Shown: piece after piece, positions 1 to 8,847 of the stretch
Layout: each line of letters opens with the position of its first letter
Numbering within the stretch: position 1 is the stretch's first letter
NCBI GenBank assembly: GCA_944386855.1
Contig: CALXCR010000006.1
Location: 1-36,102 of the forward strand
Source: an uncultured Oscillospiraceae bacterium
Lineage (GTDB): Bacteria > Bacillota > Clostridia > Oscillospirales > Oscillospiraceae
DNA: 36,102 bases
Direction: 5' to 3'
Made by a program: the position numbers and the translations under genes
The notes under the pieces: generated by a model
Told to the model about the DNA's origin: nothing
Seen by the model: only the letters and a program-made list of their open reading frames with translations
Databases searched by the model: none

Positions 1-1238
1 GGCCGGATTATCTGCTCCGCGATCTGCCCGGCGCGCTCGCGTTCGTACTCGCCCGGCGTCGCCGAGACGTATATCACCTGATTTATATGCTCGTTGAACT
101 CGTCGAAATTGAGCGGGCGGTTGTCAAACGCGCTCGGAAGCCGGAAACCGTATTTTACAAGCGTCTCTTTCCTCGCGCGGTCGCCGGCGTACATCCCGCG
201 CACCTGCGGCAGCGTTACATGGCTCTCGTCTATGAACATGAGGAAATCCTTCGGGAAATAATCGAGCAGCGTCATCGGCGCAGATCCCGGCGCGCGCCCT
301 GCGATAACTCGCGAATAATTCTCTATGCCGGTGCAGTACCCAAGCTCGCGTATCATCTCCATGTCGTACATCGTGCGCTGGTGTATGCGCTGTGCCTCCA
401 AAAACATGTCGTGATCCTTAAAATACTTTTCACGCTCGTCAAGCTCCGCCTGTATGTCGCGCAGCGCGCGCTCGAGCTTGTCTTTCGACGTGACGTAGTG
501 CGACGCGGGATATATCGCGACGTGCGACAGATTCCTGACCGGCACGCCCGTGACGACCTGTATCTCGCTTATCCTGTCTATCTCATCGCCGAAAAACTCG
601 ACCCTTATCGCGTGGTCCTTTGAATAGGCGGGGTATATCTCCACCGTATCGCCGCGGACGCGGAACGTGTTGCGCTCGAACGCGATGTCGTTGCGCTCGT
701 ACCGTATCTCGACGAGCTTTTTCAGCAGCTCGTCGCGGTCGCGCTCCTGCCCCGTTCTGAGCGATACAACCATGTTGGCGTAATCTATCGGGTCGCCGAG
801 ACCGTATATGCACGACACCGACGAGACGACGATGACATCGCGCCGCTCAAACAGCGCGCTCGTCGCCGAGTGGCGCAGCCGCTCTATCTCGTCGTTTACA
901 GCCGAATCCTTTTCAATATATGTGTCCGTGTGCGGGATATACGCCTCAGGCTGGTAGTAGTCGTAGTAGGAGACAAAGTATTCGACGGCATTTTCCGGGA
1001 AAAACTCCTTAAATTCCGCGCACAGCTGCGCGGCAAGCGTTTTATTGTGCGCGAGCACGAGCGTAGGGCGGTTTATGCGCTCTATCACGTTTGCCATCGT
1101 AAACGTCTTGCCCGATCCCGTAACGCCGAGCAGGACCTGCTCGTCAATGCCGTTTTCTACGCCGAAAACGAGCTTATCTATCGCCTGCGGCTGGTCGCCG
1201 AACGGCTTGTACGGCGAATGAAGCTTAAACTTGTCCAA
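1..1238 (-). CDS. uvrB: UvrABC system protein B, 5' part (runs off the window)
   Basis: UvrB is the damage-verifying helicase-like subunit of nucleotide excision repair; it is loaded on DNA by UvrA and then recruits UvrC. The reverse-strand translation opens with [20 protein letters not shown], followed by Walker A ([14 protein letters not shown]), the beta-hairpin region [31 protein letters not shown], and the DESHVTLPQ motif. It leaves the window around EQIIRP, so the second helicase domain and the UvrC-binding tail are outside. About 412 of the usual 650-680 residues are present. I chose a TTG start at 1238 because AGGAGGG lies 8 bases upstream and the first residues match the family N-terminus. 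uvrA is not beside it but about 10 kb away on the other strand. I see no Firmicutes-type LexA box (CGAAC-N4-GTTCG) upstream. Confidence 0.96.
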   Translation of the reverse strand, partial: MDKFKLHSPYKPFGDQPQAIDKLVFGVENGIDEQVLLGVTGSGKTFTMANVIERINRPTLVLAHNKTLAAQLCAEFKEFFPENAVEYFVSYYDYYQPEAYIPHTDTYIEKDSAVNDEIERLRHSATSALFERRDVIVVSSVSCIYGLGDPIDYANMVVSLRTGQERDRDELLKKLVEIRYERNDIAFERNTFRVRGDTVEIYPAYSKDHAIRVEFFGDEIDRISEIQVVTGVPVRNLSHVAIYPASHYVTSKDKLERALRDIQAELDEREKYFKDHDMFLEAQRIHQRTMYDMEMIRELGYCTGIENYSRVIAGRAPGSAPMTLLDYFPKDFLMFIDESHVTLPQVRGMYAGDRARKETLVKYGFRLPSAFDNRPLNFDEFNEHINQVIYVSATPGEYERERAGQIAEQIIR

Positions 1239-1319
1239 TGCGCACACCCTCCTTTCACGCCGACGACGGCATTTACGCCTTTTTGTCCGTCTATTCCGCA
1301 ACGGTATCGCACGGCGTTC

Positions 1320-1344
1320 GCGGCGTGGCGATACGCCACGCCGC
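1320..1344. repeat. perfect 11-bp hairpin in the uvrB-MATE intergenic gap
   Basis: The arms at 1320-1330 and 1334-1344 are exact reverse complements with a 3-base loop. No T-run follows on either strand, so it is not a standard terminator. The rest of the 1239-1752 gap shows no convincing gene. Short open frames there lack a ribosome-binding site and have no recognisable protein. Confidence 0.6.
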
Positions 1345-1651
1345 CGTTCTGCGCATAACATCCATTTTAACATATATCAGTATACCAAACGCCGCCGGTT
1401 TTTACAATACGCGCGGCAGCTTTTGCGCCGTGGCGGAGATGTCGAAACCCGTCGAAAAGCAGCCGATTTTGCCGCTTTTTAAAAAACTCCGCCTAATGTC
1501 GCCGCATCTCGCCGTCGCCCGCCGGTACTCAGCCGGCAATACCGGATCATATAGAAGGCCGGCGGACGTCCATCCGGCTTTAAAACTGCGTTTTACAATG
1601 TGGTAAAAAACAGGCCTAAAATTATGTATAATATGCACAACCGTGTAGCTA

Positions 1652-1679
1652 TTGCAAAATTGTAAAAATGGTATATAAT
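1652..1679 (+). promoter_or_regulatory. sigma-A promoter of the first MATE gene
   Basis: TTGCAA at 1652-1657 and TATAAT at 1674-1679 are separated by 16 bases in an A+T-rich stretch about 70 bases before the start codon. A second TATAAT at 1627-1632 has no good -35 partner. Confidence 0.7.
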
Positions 1680-1752
1680 CTGACATAGTGTAATTTTATC
1701 GTTGTGCCGGTTTGATAATCGGTAGTTATCGATAGTTAAGAAGGGTGTTGTG

Positions 1753-3261
1753 ATGGCTAACGATTCAAAGCTCAGAAAAACAAGTCTTGACGACCTGCCC
1801 GCCGGGTCGAACGATCAAGTCTACGAGAAGGACAAAAGAGGGCGGGCGGTGCTTCCTGCGGGGCTCACCGGACGTGACATCTACGGGGACGTTATAAGGA
1901 TAGCGTGGCCGTCGTTTTTAGAGCTGATGCTCACGCAGCTTACGAGCATGGCGGATCAGATAATGGTCGGCCAGCTTCCCGGGCAGCTCGGCGTAACGGC
2001 GTTATCTGCTGTAGGACTTTCCGCGCAGCCCAAGTTTTTGCTGATGACGATGATCCAGGCGCTCAATGTCGGTGCGACGGCGATGGTCGCGCGCTTCCGC
2101 GGTCAGGGGAATCAGGAAAAGGCAAACGCCGTTTTCAGGCAGGGTATTATAATAAGCCTTATTATCTCGGCGATATCGATGATACTCGGCCTTGTGTTCG
2201 ATGCACAGCTTATACGCTTTATAGCCGGCTCGGGCATATCCGACGAGACTTTCCAGCTCGGCCGCGAGTATTTCCGTATCCAGATGTACGGCTTTGTCCC
2301 GCTTGCGCTGACATTTACATGTACGGCCGTCCTGCGCGGCATAGGCGACACGAAAACGCCGATGTACTACAACATCATCGCAAACGTTACAAACCTCATA
2401 TTCAACTACTTCATGATCTACGGCAAATTCGGCTTCCCGGCGCTCGGCGTTACGGGCGCGTCTATCGCGACGGTCATCGGCCAGATGGTCGCGTTCTTCA
2501 TCGCGCTGTACGTTGTCGTAAGCAAAAAAAGATATGTCTACATAACCTTCGGAAAAGGCATGCTTAAATTCGACCGCGACATAATGTATGACGTCGTCGT
2601 TATAGGACTGCCGTCGATGATTGAACAGCTTTTCATGCGCGCCGGCAACATCATCTTCACAAGGACGGTCACGGGGCTCGGCGACACGCCGTACGCGACT
2701 CACCTTGTATGTATGAATATACAGTCGATGAGCTTTATGATAGGGCAGGCGTTTGCAAATGCGTCGACGACGCTTGTCGGGCAGAGTCTCGGCAAAAAGC
2801 GCTACGACATGGCCGAGATATTCATGCGCTATACGCGCCATATCGGCATGGCGGTGTCCGTCGTCGTCGGACTCGGAATGTTCTTCTTCGGGCGGAACAT
2901 CGTCTGGCTGTATAATCAGACGCCGGAGATCGTCAATATGGGCGGCCAGATACTTATGCTCATGGCGTTCCTGCAGCCGCTCCAGTCGTCGCAGTTTATC
3001 ATCGCGGGCGGTCTGCGCGGCGCCGGCGACACGAAGTACACCGCGATGGTCATCCTTATCACCGTGCTTATAGTCAGAGCGTCATTTGCAGTCGTCATGG
3101 TAAATTTCCTCAACTGGGGACTTTGGGGCGCTTGGATCGCGCTCGCGTGCGACCAGGCTCTGCGCTCACTTCTCATCCTCCTGCGCTACAACTCAGGAAA
3201 GTGGAAGAATATCCGTCTCAGAGGCGACAGCTCCGACGTCGACCTTGCAGACAGCATATAA
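1753..3261 (+). CDS. MATE family efflux transporter
   Basis: This is an integral membrane transporter of the MATE (multidrug and toxic compound extrusion) family, expected to export organic cations or drugs against Na+ or H+ influx. The 502-residue product has a hydrophilic N-terminus of about 45 residues and then roughly 12 hydrophobic segments in two similar halves. Family phrases are visible in both halves: MADQIMVGQLPG near residue 70, AVLRGIGDTKTPMYYN near 200, and AGGLRGAGDTKYTAMV near 420. The ATG at 1753 is preferred over the GTG three bases earlier because AAGGG sits 7 bases upstream. It is followed by a strong GC hairpin. The substrate cannot be told from sequence. Confidence 0.93.
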   Translation: MANDSKLRKTSLDDLPAGSNDQVYEKDKRGRAVLPAGLTGRDIYGDVIRIAWPSFLELMLTQLTSMADQIMVGQLPGQLGVTALSAVGLSAQPKFLLMTMIQALNVGATAMVARFRGQGNQEKANAVFRQGIIISLIISAISMILGLVFDAQLIRFIAGSGISDETFQLGREYFRIQMYGFVPLALTFTCTAVLRGIGDTKTPMYYNIIANVTNLIFNYFMIYGKFGFPALGVTGASIATVIGQMVAFFIALYVVVSKKRYVYITFGKGMLKFDRDIMYDVVVIGLPSMIEQLFMRAGNIIFTRTVTGLGDTPYATHLVCMNIQSMSFMIGQAFANASTTLVGQSLGKKRYDMAEIFMRYTRHIGMAVSVVVGLGMFFFGRNIVWLYNQTPEIVNMGGQILMLMAFLQPLQSSQFIIAGGLRGAGDTKYTAMVILITVLIVRASFAVVMVNFLNWGLWGAWIALACDQALRSLLILLRYNSGKWKNIRLRGDSSDVDLADSI

Positions 3262-3276
3262 CCACGTCACAGATGT

Positions 3277-3307
3277 CCCCCGCCTATATAGGCGGGGGCT
3301 TCTTTCC
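3277..3307 (+). terminator. terminator after the first MATE gene
   Basis: CCCCCGCC at 3277-3284 pairs with GGCGGGGG at 3291-3298 around a TATATA loop. A pyrimidine tract (CTTCTTT) follows. It lies 16 bases after the stop codon. Confidence 0.75.
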
Positions 3308-3725
3308 GCCCTTTCGGCGGGAGTTATAATCGCCTTGTTTCGCGCAAACAATTCTGTTTGTGCGATTTTCTTTGCATCGCGCTTCTGCGCACTCGCTCTT
3401 TCGTCTAAACGCAAGTGTTTAGACGAGTTTTTGCTGTCCCCCTGCGCGCACCCGCTAAGCTCGCACACTTGCGGGACTATTTGTATTTTTTGGCCGGTAC
3501 ACGCAACGGCCTTATCGATAAAACGTAAACGTTTTATCGATATTTTTCGCTCAAACAATCCTGTTTGAGCGAATTTCTGCATCGCGCCGCCGCGCACCCG
3601 CTTTGCTTGCACGCTTGCGCGATGATAATTGTTTTCCGTACGGACATGTGCCGGACGGAAAATGGATTTAAATTTTTTTGCCCCTTGCGGGGCAAATTCT
3701 GCGAAGCTGCGGCCTGCGCAAAAAA
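3308..3725. repeat. dense run of dissimilar hairpins, no gene
   Basis: This gap contains at least six successive inverted repeats with unrelated stems. Visible arm pairs include CGCAAACA/TGTTTGTGCG near 3342-3363, TCGTCTAAAC/GTTTAGACGA near 3400-3425, ATCGATAAAACG/CGTTTTATCGAT near 3515-3542, CGCTCAAACA/TGTTTGAGCG near 3549-3572, TTTTCCGT/ACGGAAAA near 3633-3662, and GCCCC/GGGGC near 3680-3693. Several are followed by T-runs on one strand. No open frame here has a ribosome-binding site or a recognisable protein. The composition matches the hairpin-rich gaps elsewhere in the window. Confidence 0.75.
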
Positions 3726-3752
3726 TTTGGGAGGACAAAATGTCCTCCCAAA
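3720..3752 (-). terminator. intrinsic terminator of the P-type ATPase gene
   Basis: An 11-bp perfect stem (3726-3736 with 3742-3752, 5-base loop) is followed on the minus strand by a T-run (TTTTTT). It is placed about 30 bases after the stop codon of the ATPase gene. Confidence 0.85.
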
Positions 3753-3780
3753 TATCGTCTTATAATCGCTGCCGTGGCTT

Positions 3781-6429
3781 TTAAGCCGCCGGTTTTGCGA
3801 CTGCGCGCTGTATTGCCTTTACAATCTCGACTATCGGGATAACCAGGATCGAGAGGCCGAGCGCGATGAGATACTCGTTCCAGTCGATCGGAGTGAAGCC
3901 GAAAGCGGCCGCGATAACGGGAACTTCAAGCACTACAGTCGTCAGGACAAGGCTTCCGAGCATTGCCGCCCAGAGTATCTTGTTATGGCTGTGGAGCGAG
4001 AAGATGCTTCCGCGCTGGCTGCGCATGTTGAAGCTGTGGAATATCTCGCACATGCTCATCGTGAGGAACGCCATCGTCATGCCGTCGTCGGAGATGCCCT
4101 GCGGCATTGAGAAATGGCCGACCTCGATGCAGTGGCCGATGATATACGACGCGAGCGTGATTATTGTGACCAGGACGCCCTGATATGCGGCAGCGAAGCC
4201 GAGGCCGCCGGCGAAGATGCCGGCTGTCGATTTGCGCGGCGGACGGTGCATCGTATTCGGCTCAGCCGGCTCCATTCCGAGAGCGAGAGCCGGGAAGCAG
4301 TCCGTAATCAGGTTGATAAACAGCAGGTGTACGGGATTTAACAGCGTGAAGCCCAAAAGCGTCGCCGTGAATACGCCGAGAACCTCGCTCATGTTGGAAC
4401 CGAGCAGGAACTGGATGGCTTTGCGGATATTGTCGTAAATGCGGCGTCCCTCGTCGACGGCGTTTACTATCGTCGCGAAGTTGTCGTCGGCGAGAACCAT
4501 GTCGGCGACGTTTTTTGTAACGTCCGTGCCGGTGATGCCCATACCGACGCCGATGTCGGCGGCTTTTATGGAGGGTGCGTCGTTTACGCCGTCGCCCGTC
4601 ATCGCGGTGATGCAGTTATTGCTCTTCCATGCGTTTACTATGCGCACCTTATGCTCCGGCTGAACGCGGGCGTATACGCTGTAACGCTTTACAAATTCGC
4701 CGATCTGATCGTCGGGTATGCTGTCGAGCTCCGAGCCGGTTATAGCCTCATCGGCCGACTCGATTATGCCGAGGTCGCGCGCAATGGCAACGGCGGTGTC
4801 CTTATGGTCGCCTGTTATCATTATCGGGCGGATGCCGGCTTCACGGCACTCGTTGATAGCGTCCTTAACTTCCGGACGGATCGGGTCGATCATACCGGTA
4901 AGGCCTATAAAGCAGAGATCCTGCTCGAGGAAATCGGGCTTGTTGCTCTCGGGGCGCGCGCTCCAATGGCGCTGTGCCGCCGCGAGAACGCGGAGCGCCT
5001 TGTCGGCCATCGCCTTGTTGTCGGCGAGTATCTTCTCGCGCATTTCTTCGGTCATCGGGCGAATCTCGCCGCCGTCAAGATACGACGTGCAGCGCTTTAA
5101 GATCTCGTCAGGCGCGCCCTTTGTATACTGTACGAACGCATCTCCCACCGCGTGTATCGTGCTCATCATCTTGCGCCCTGAATCGAACGGAGCTTCGTCC
5201 ACGCGCGGGTATTTCTCTTCAAGCGAGGGTTTCGGCAGTCCCTCTGCCGCGGCAAATGCGACGAGCGCCGCCTCTGTCGGCTCGCCCTCTGCTTTGCCCT
5301 CTGCGTTTAATATAGCGTCGCTGCACAGCGCCATGGCAGTGGCGAGTGTGGCGGTGTCGCCCGTGTGTTCGACGACGGTCATTTTATTAAGTGTAAGCGT
5401 GCCCGTTTTATCGGAGCATATTACCTGCGTACAGCCGAGCGTCTCGACCGCGGTAAGGCGGCGGATAACGGCGTTTCTGTGCGACATGTTCGTAACACCG
5501 ATGGAAAGCACGACGGTGACGACGGTCGCAAGTCCCTCGGGGATCGCGGCTACGGCGAGCGATACCGCGACCATGAAGGTCGAAAGAACGCTGTCAAGCG
5601 AGTAGTCGTTTGCGACTACGAGGTCGAAAATGAATATGAAAACGCATATGCCGAGAACAAGCTTCGAAAGCGTCTTGCCCAGTTCGTTCAGCCTGCGCTG
5701 AAGCGGGGTCTGCTCTTCCTCGGTGTTTGCGAGCGCGCCCGCGATCTTGCCCATCTCGGTATCCATACCGGTGCGGGTGATAAGCGCGCGTCCGCGTCCG
5801 TAGACGACGGTCGAGCCCATGTAGCACATGTTCTTCCTGTCGCCGAGCGGTATTTCGTCCTGTCCGCCGGCAAGACCTAGAACCTCGACTACCTTGTCTA
5901 CAGGGACGCTCTCTCCCGTGAGGGCCGCCTCTTCGATCTTAAGGCTCGCGCTCTCAAGGATTCGTCCGTCCGCCGGGACGCTGTCGCCGGCCTCCAGGAT
6001 AACTATGTCGCCCGGGACGAGCTCGTCGCTGTGAAGCGTCTTCTGCTGTCCGTCGCGTATTACCCGGCACGTCGCGGCCGTCATCGTCTGAAGCGCCTCG
6101 ATCGCGGCCTCCGCCTTGCTCTCCTGAACGACGCCGAGTATGGCGTTGAGCAGGACAACGGCGAGGATTATGATGACCTCCGTCAGGCTCTCGCCGGACA
6201 TTATGCTCGTCACCGCGGAAACGGCGGCGGCACACATAAGGATGATCAGCATCGGGTCTTTCAGCTGCTCAAAGAAGCGCTGTAAAAGCGTCGGCTTTTC
6301 GGCATCTTTAAGCTTGTTCGGCCCGTACTTTTCCCTGCGCGCGGCAGCCTCGGCGCTGGTCAGCCCCGAGAGGCTTGTCCCTAACGAGTCAAGCAGCTCC
6401 TGGGCGGTACTGGTGTACTCTTGTTTCAT
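3781..6429 (-). CDS. calcium-type cation-translocating P-type ATPase
   Basis: This is a P2-type ATPase that pumps a cation, most likely Ca2+, out of the cytoplasm using ATP. The 882-residue length suits the PacL/YloB/SERCA-like family. The order is: N-terminal cation-ATPase domain (residues 1-70), first two membrane helices (about 60-100), actuator domain with TGES at 171-174, PEGL in helix M4 (297-300), phosphorylation motif DKTGTLT with Asp340, then TGDHKDTA and TGDGVNDAP of the hinge, and six C-terminal membrane helices. PEGL in M4 fits Ca2+ rather than heavy-metal pumps, which carry CPx there. The ATG at 6429 has AGAGGAG upstream. It appears monocistronic, with its own promoter and terminator. 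Confidence 0.93.
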   Translation of the reverse strand: MKQEYTSTAQELLDSLGTSLSGLTSAEAAARREKYGPNKLKDAEKPTLLQRFFEQLKDPMLIILMCAAAVSAVTSIMSGESLTEVIIILAVVLLNAILGVVQESKAEAAIEALQTMTAATCRVIRDGQQKTLHSDELVPGDIVILEAGDSVPADGRILESASLKIEEAALTGESVPVDKVVEVLGLAGGQDEIPLGDRKNMCYMGSTVVYGRGRALITRTGMDTEMGKIAGALANTEEEQTPLQRRLNELGKTLSKLVLGICVFIFIFDLVVANDYSLDSVLSTFMVAVSLAVAAIPEGLATVVTVVLSIGVTNMSHRNAVIRRLTAVETLGCTQVICSDKTGTLTLNKMTVVEHTGDTATLATAMALCSDAILNAEGKAEGEPTEAALVAFAAAEGLPKPSLEEKYPRVDEAPFDSGRKMMSTIHAVGDAFVQYTKGAPDEILKRCTSYLDGGEIRPMTEEMREKILADNKAMADKALRVLAAAQRHWSARPESNKPDFLEQDLCFIGLTGMIDPIRPEVKDAINECREAGIRPIMITGDHKDTAVAIARDLGIIESADEAITGSELDSIPDDQIGEFVKRYSVYARVQPEHKVRIVNAWKSNNCITAMTGDGVNDAPSIKAADIGVGMGITGTDVTKNVADMVLADDNFATIVNAVDEGRRIYDNIRKAIQFLLGSNMSEVLGVFTATLLGFTLLNPVHLLFINLITDCFPALALGMEPAEPNTMHRPPRKSTAGIFAGGLGFAAAYQGVLVTIITLASYIIGHCIEVGHFSMPQGISDDGMTMAFLTMSMCEIFHSFNMRSQRGSIFSLHSHNKILWAAMLGSLVLTTVVLEVPVIAAAFGFTPIDWNEYLIALGLSILVIPIVEIVKAIQRAVAKPAA

Positions 6430-6628
6430 TAAATTGTTCTCCTCTCTGTGTACGCGTTTGCTTATGCTCTTTTCGGCAAGCCGTGCGCCGCCGTGATCCG
6501 GCTTTTTCCCGCTGCCTCGGGAGACGAACCGATCTCAAAAGCGCCGCACAACACACGTTTTTAATATGTATTTAATATGTGCGAAACACACGGCGATAAA
6601 CCCATTTTCAATTTGCGTATCAGGAAAA

Positions 6629-6657
6629 ATTTTATCATCGCACTACTGTAAATTCAA
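6629..6657 (-). promoter_or_regulatory. sigma-A promoter of the P-type ATPase gene
   Basis: Read on the minus strand, TTGAAT (6657-6652) and TAAAAT (6634-6629) are 17 bases apart. The leader to the start codon would be about 190 bases; I see no recognisable riboswitch in it. Confidence 0.65.
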
Positions 6658-6708
6658 GTTAAATCTATGTGAAATCACGGTAAAATTCGTACAGGATACC
6701 GTCTGACA

Positions 6709-6758
6709 ACAAAAGCAGGCACATGAAGCCGGTGTATATACCGGCTTCATGTGCCTGC
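6709..6758 (-). terminator. terminator of murA, 19-bp perfect stem
   Basis: Arms 6715-6733 and 6740-6758 are perfect complements around a 6-base loop. TTTTGTTGT follows on the minus strand. A smaller hairpin (TCACGCG/CGCGTGA, 6767-6782) lies between it and the murA stop. Confidence 0.85.
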
Positions 6759-6782
6759 CATGCGGCTCACGCGTCCGCGTGA

Positions 6783-8087
6783 CTATCCTATATTCCTCGC
6801 ACTGCGCGATATCTTCGGCGCGTCGTAAACATACTCGATATCGGCGCCGACGTTTCTGAGCTTTTCAACAATATCCTCGTAGCCGCGCTCGATATATTCG
6901 ATGCCCGATATCTCCGTGACGCCGTGTGCGCACAGCCCTGCTATGACCATCGCAGCCCCGGCGCGCAGATCGTGCGCCTGAACGGGTGCGCCGATAAGCT
7001 TCGGCACGCCCTCTATAATGGCGATGCGGCCGTCGACCTGGACGCTCGCGCCCATTTTGACGAGCTCGTCCATATAGCGGTATCTGTTCTCCCACACGCC
7101 CTCCGTCACCGTGCTCGTCCCGTCGGCGAGGCAGAGTACGGTTGCAAGCTGCGGTTGCATATCCGTCGGAAATCCCGGGTACGGGAGCGTTTTAAGGCGT
7201 GTTTTTCTTATTTTGCCGGTTCTGCGGACGAGGACGGAATCCTCTCTGTTTTCGATCTCAACGCCCATATCCTCAAGCTTGCCCGTTATGCAGTCGAGGT
7301 GCTTTGGGATGACGTTTTTTATAAGGACCTCGCCGCCCGTTCCCGCGACCGCCGCGAGATACGTCCCCGCCTCTATCTGATCGGGGATTATCGAGTAAAA
7401 CCCGCCGCCGAGCTTTTCCTTGCCGCGGATCTTTATGACATTGGTGCCCGCGCCGCGTATATCGGCGCCGATCGAGTTCAAAAAGTTTGCCAAATCGACG
7501 ATGTGCGGTTCTTTCGCGACGTTTTCGATAACCGTCGTCCCGTCGGCCATAGCGCCGGCGAGCATGAGGTTTATCGTAGCGCCGACCGATACGACGTCGA
7601 GGTAAATATCGGCGCCCTTTAAGCGCCCGCCGGGCGCTTTCGCCTTTATGACGCCGTTGTTTACGATCCTGATCTCCGCGCCCATCGCGCGGAATCCCTT
7701 TAGATGCTGATCTATCGGACGCACTCCGCCGAAATTGCAGCCGCCGGGCATGGCGACCTCCGCCTCTCCGAAGCGGCCGAGGAGAGCGCCGAGCAGATAG
7801 TACGACGCGCGTATTTTTCTCATCGCGTCGAACGTGGCGCGCGGTATTTTTATGCCGGAGCAGTCAATATCCATCGTATGCCTGTTCACCGTTTTTATAT
7901 CCGCGCCGAGCTCGTCCAATATGTCGAGGAACATAGTAACGTCCGATATCTGCGGGATGTTTTCGATACGGCAGACGCCGCCGCTCATTATGGCGGCGGG
8001 GATTATAGCGACGGCGGCGTTTTTCGCACCGCTTATCTCTATCTCTCCGTAAAGCGGCCGAGCGCCCCTTATCCTGTATTTCGCCAA
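6783..8087 (-). CDS. murA: UDP-N-acetylglucosamine 1-carboxyvinyltransferase
   Basis: MurA transfers enolpyruvate from PEP to UDP-GlcNAc, the first committed step of peptidoglycan synthesis in the cytoplasm, and is the fosfomycin target. The EPSP-synthase-like fold is clear: SGAKNA near the N-terminus, and PGGCNFGGVRPIDQH with the active-site Cys at about residue 117, so the protein should be fosfomycin-sensitive. An upstream GTG at 8096 almost touches the AGAGGG ribosome-binding site. The in-frame TTG at 8087 is 8 bases from it and gives AKYRIRGARPLYGEI, which fits the family, so I chose TTG. The gene ends in TAG just before its terminator. It has its own promoter. Firmicutes often carry two MurA paralogues; which one this is cannot be decided here. 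Confidence 0.95.
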   Translation of the reverse strand: MAKYRIRGARPLYGEIEISGAKNAAVAIIPAAIMSGGVCRIENIPQISDVTMFLDILDELGADIKTVNRHTMDIDCSGIKIPRATFDAMRKIRASYYLLGALLGRFGEAEVAMPGGCNFGGVRPIDQHLKGFRAMGAEIRIVNNGVIKAKAPGGRLKGADIYLDVVSVGATINLMLAGAMADGTTVIENVAKEPHIVDLANFLNSIGADIRGAGTNVIKIRGKEKLGGGFYSIIPDQIEAGTYLAAVAGTGGEVLIKNVIPKHLDCITGKLEDMGVEIENREDSVLVRRTGKIRKTRLKTLPYPGFPTDMQPQLATVLCLADGTSTVTEGVWENRYRYMDELVKMGASVQVDGRIAIIEGVPKLIGAPVQAHDLRAGAAMVIAGLCAHGVTEISGIEYIERGYEDIVEKLRNVGADIEYVYDAPKISRSARNIG

Positions 8088-8194
8088 AAGCTTCACCCTC
8101 TAAAAAGTCTGTTGTATATGTCCGCGCCAAATGTCCGCGGACGAAGAGTCTATTTTAATTATGCCCTATTATGCCATTTTAAACAAATCGGTTT

Positions 8195-8223
8195 ATTATA
8201 CCAGACTTTTACTGTTATTGCAA
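8195..8223 (-). promoter_or_regulatory. strong promoter of murA
   Basis: On the minus strand, TTGCAA (8223-8218), a 17-base spacer, and TATAAT (8200-8195) preceded by TGG form a near-consensus promoter about 110 bases before the start codon. Confidence 0.8.
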
Positions 8224-8250
8224 CCGTTTTACTCCCGCCGGACGCCGAAA

Positions 8251-8269
8251 GCCCCGCCGCTCGCGGGGC
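8251..8269 (-). terminator. probable terminator of the mazG-hup-rqcP operon
   Basis: GCCCCGC/GCGGGGC arms surround a 5-base loop about 20 bases after the rqcP stop. The trailing T tract on the minus strand is short (CTTTCGG), so termination may be leaky. Confidence 0.5.
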
Positions 8270-8287
8270 AAAGCCGGCCGGTTGGAG

Positions 8288-8530
8288 CTAAACGATCTCC
8301 CTGTACATGCTGCCGGCAGAATCTTTCGTGGCGTGCTCCGTGACCTCAAGTACCTCTACCTTGACGGTTCTCTGCCCGAATCTGATCTCAATGATATCGC
8401 CCGCCTTGACGTCGTAAGACGCCTTGGCCGGGCGACCGTTTACCGTTATCTGCTGGTTATCGCACGCCTCATTTGCCACAGTGCGCCTTTTTATAAGGCG
8501 CGACACCTTGAGGTATTTGTCCAGCCTCAT
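8288..8530 (-). CDS. rqcP: S4-domain ribosome-quality-control protein RqcP (YabO)
   Basis: This 80-residue S4 RNA-binding protein starts MRLDKYLKVSRLIKRRTVAN and carries NGRPAKASYDVKAGD, close to Bacillus RqcP/YabO as I remember it. In Bacillus, RqcP binds stalled 50S-peptidyl-tRNA complexes and works with RqcH to add alanine tails to incomplete peptides. Its ATG overlaps the stop of the HU gene by one base (TAATG), indicating translational coupling. The order mazG-hup-rqcP matches the conserved Firmicutes neighbourhood. The spore genes yabP and yabQ, and divIC, which usually follow, are absent; murA comes next. The stop is TAG. Confidence 0.92.
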   Translation of the reverse strand: MRLDKYLKVSRLIKRRTVANEACDNQQITVNGRPAKASYDVKAGDIIEIRFGQRTVKVEVLEVTEHATKDSAGSMYREIV

Positions 8531-8805
8531 TACTTATCGACAGCTTCCTTGAGCGTCTTTGCCGCCTTAAACTGCGGTACTTTCGCGGCGGGAACCGTAA
8601 TCGGCATCTTCGTTCTCGGATTTATGGCCGTTCTTTCGGCGCGCTCTTTGACGTCAAAAGAGCCGAAACCGGATATCTGTACCTTTTCGCCGTTTACAAG
8701 CGACGCTTCAATCGTTTCAAAAACCGTCGAAACGACCGTCTCGCTCTGCTTTTTCGTAAGCCCTGTCTTTTCAGCTACCGTTGTGATGAGTTCTTTCTTG
8801 TTCAT
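8530..8805 (-). CDS. hup: HU family DNA-binding protein
   Basis: This 91-residue histone-like protein binds and bends DNA as a dimer and helps compact the nucleoid. MNKKELITTVAEKTGLTKKQ forms the helical dimer part. FGSFDVKERAERTAINPRTK contains the HU signature and the start of the DNA-clasping arm, with the Pro that intercalates at kinks (INPRT). The length is standard. GGAGG lies 6-7 bases before the ATG. It sits between mazG and rqcP, 42 bases after mazG and overlapping rqcP by one base. Confidence 0.96.
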   Translation of the reverse strand: MNKKELITTVAEKTGLTKKQSETVVSTVFETIEASLVNGEKVQISGFGSFDVKERAERTAINPRTKMPITVPAAKVPQFKAAKTLKEAVDK

Positions 8806-8847
8806 GATCTTCCTCCAAAAATATACTTTGTTTTATCTGGTGCGAAT

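Noticed and set aside
1402-1686. Open frame of 94 codons on the minus strand in the uvrB-MATE gap
   Set aside because: It has no ribosome-binding site and no recognisable protein, and it spans the promoter region of the MATE gene.
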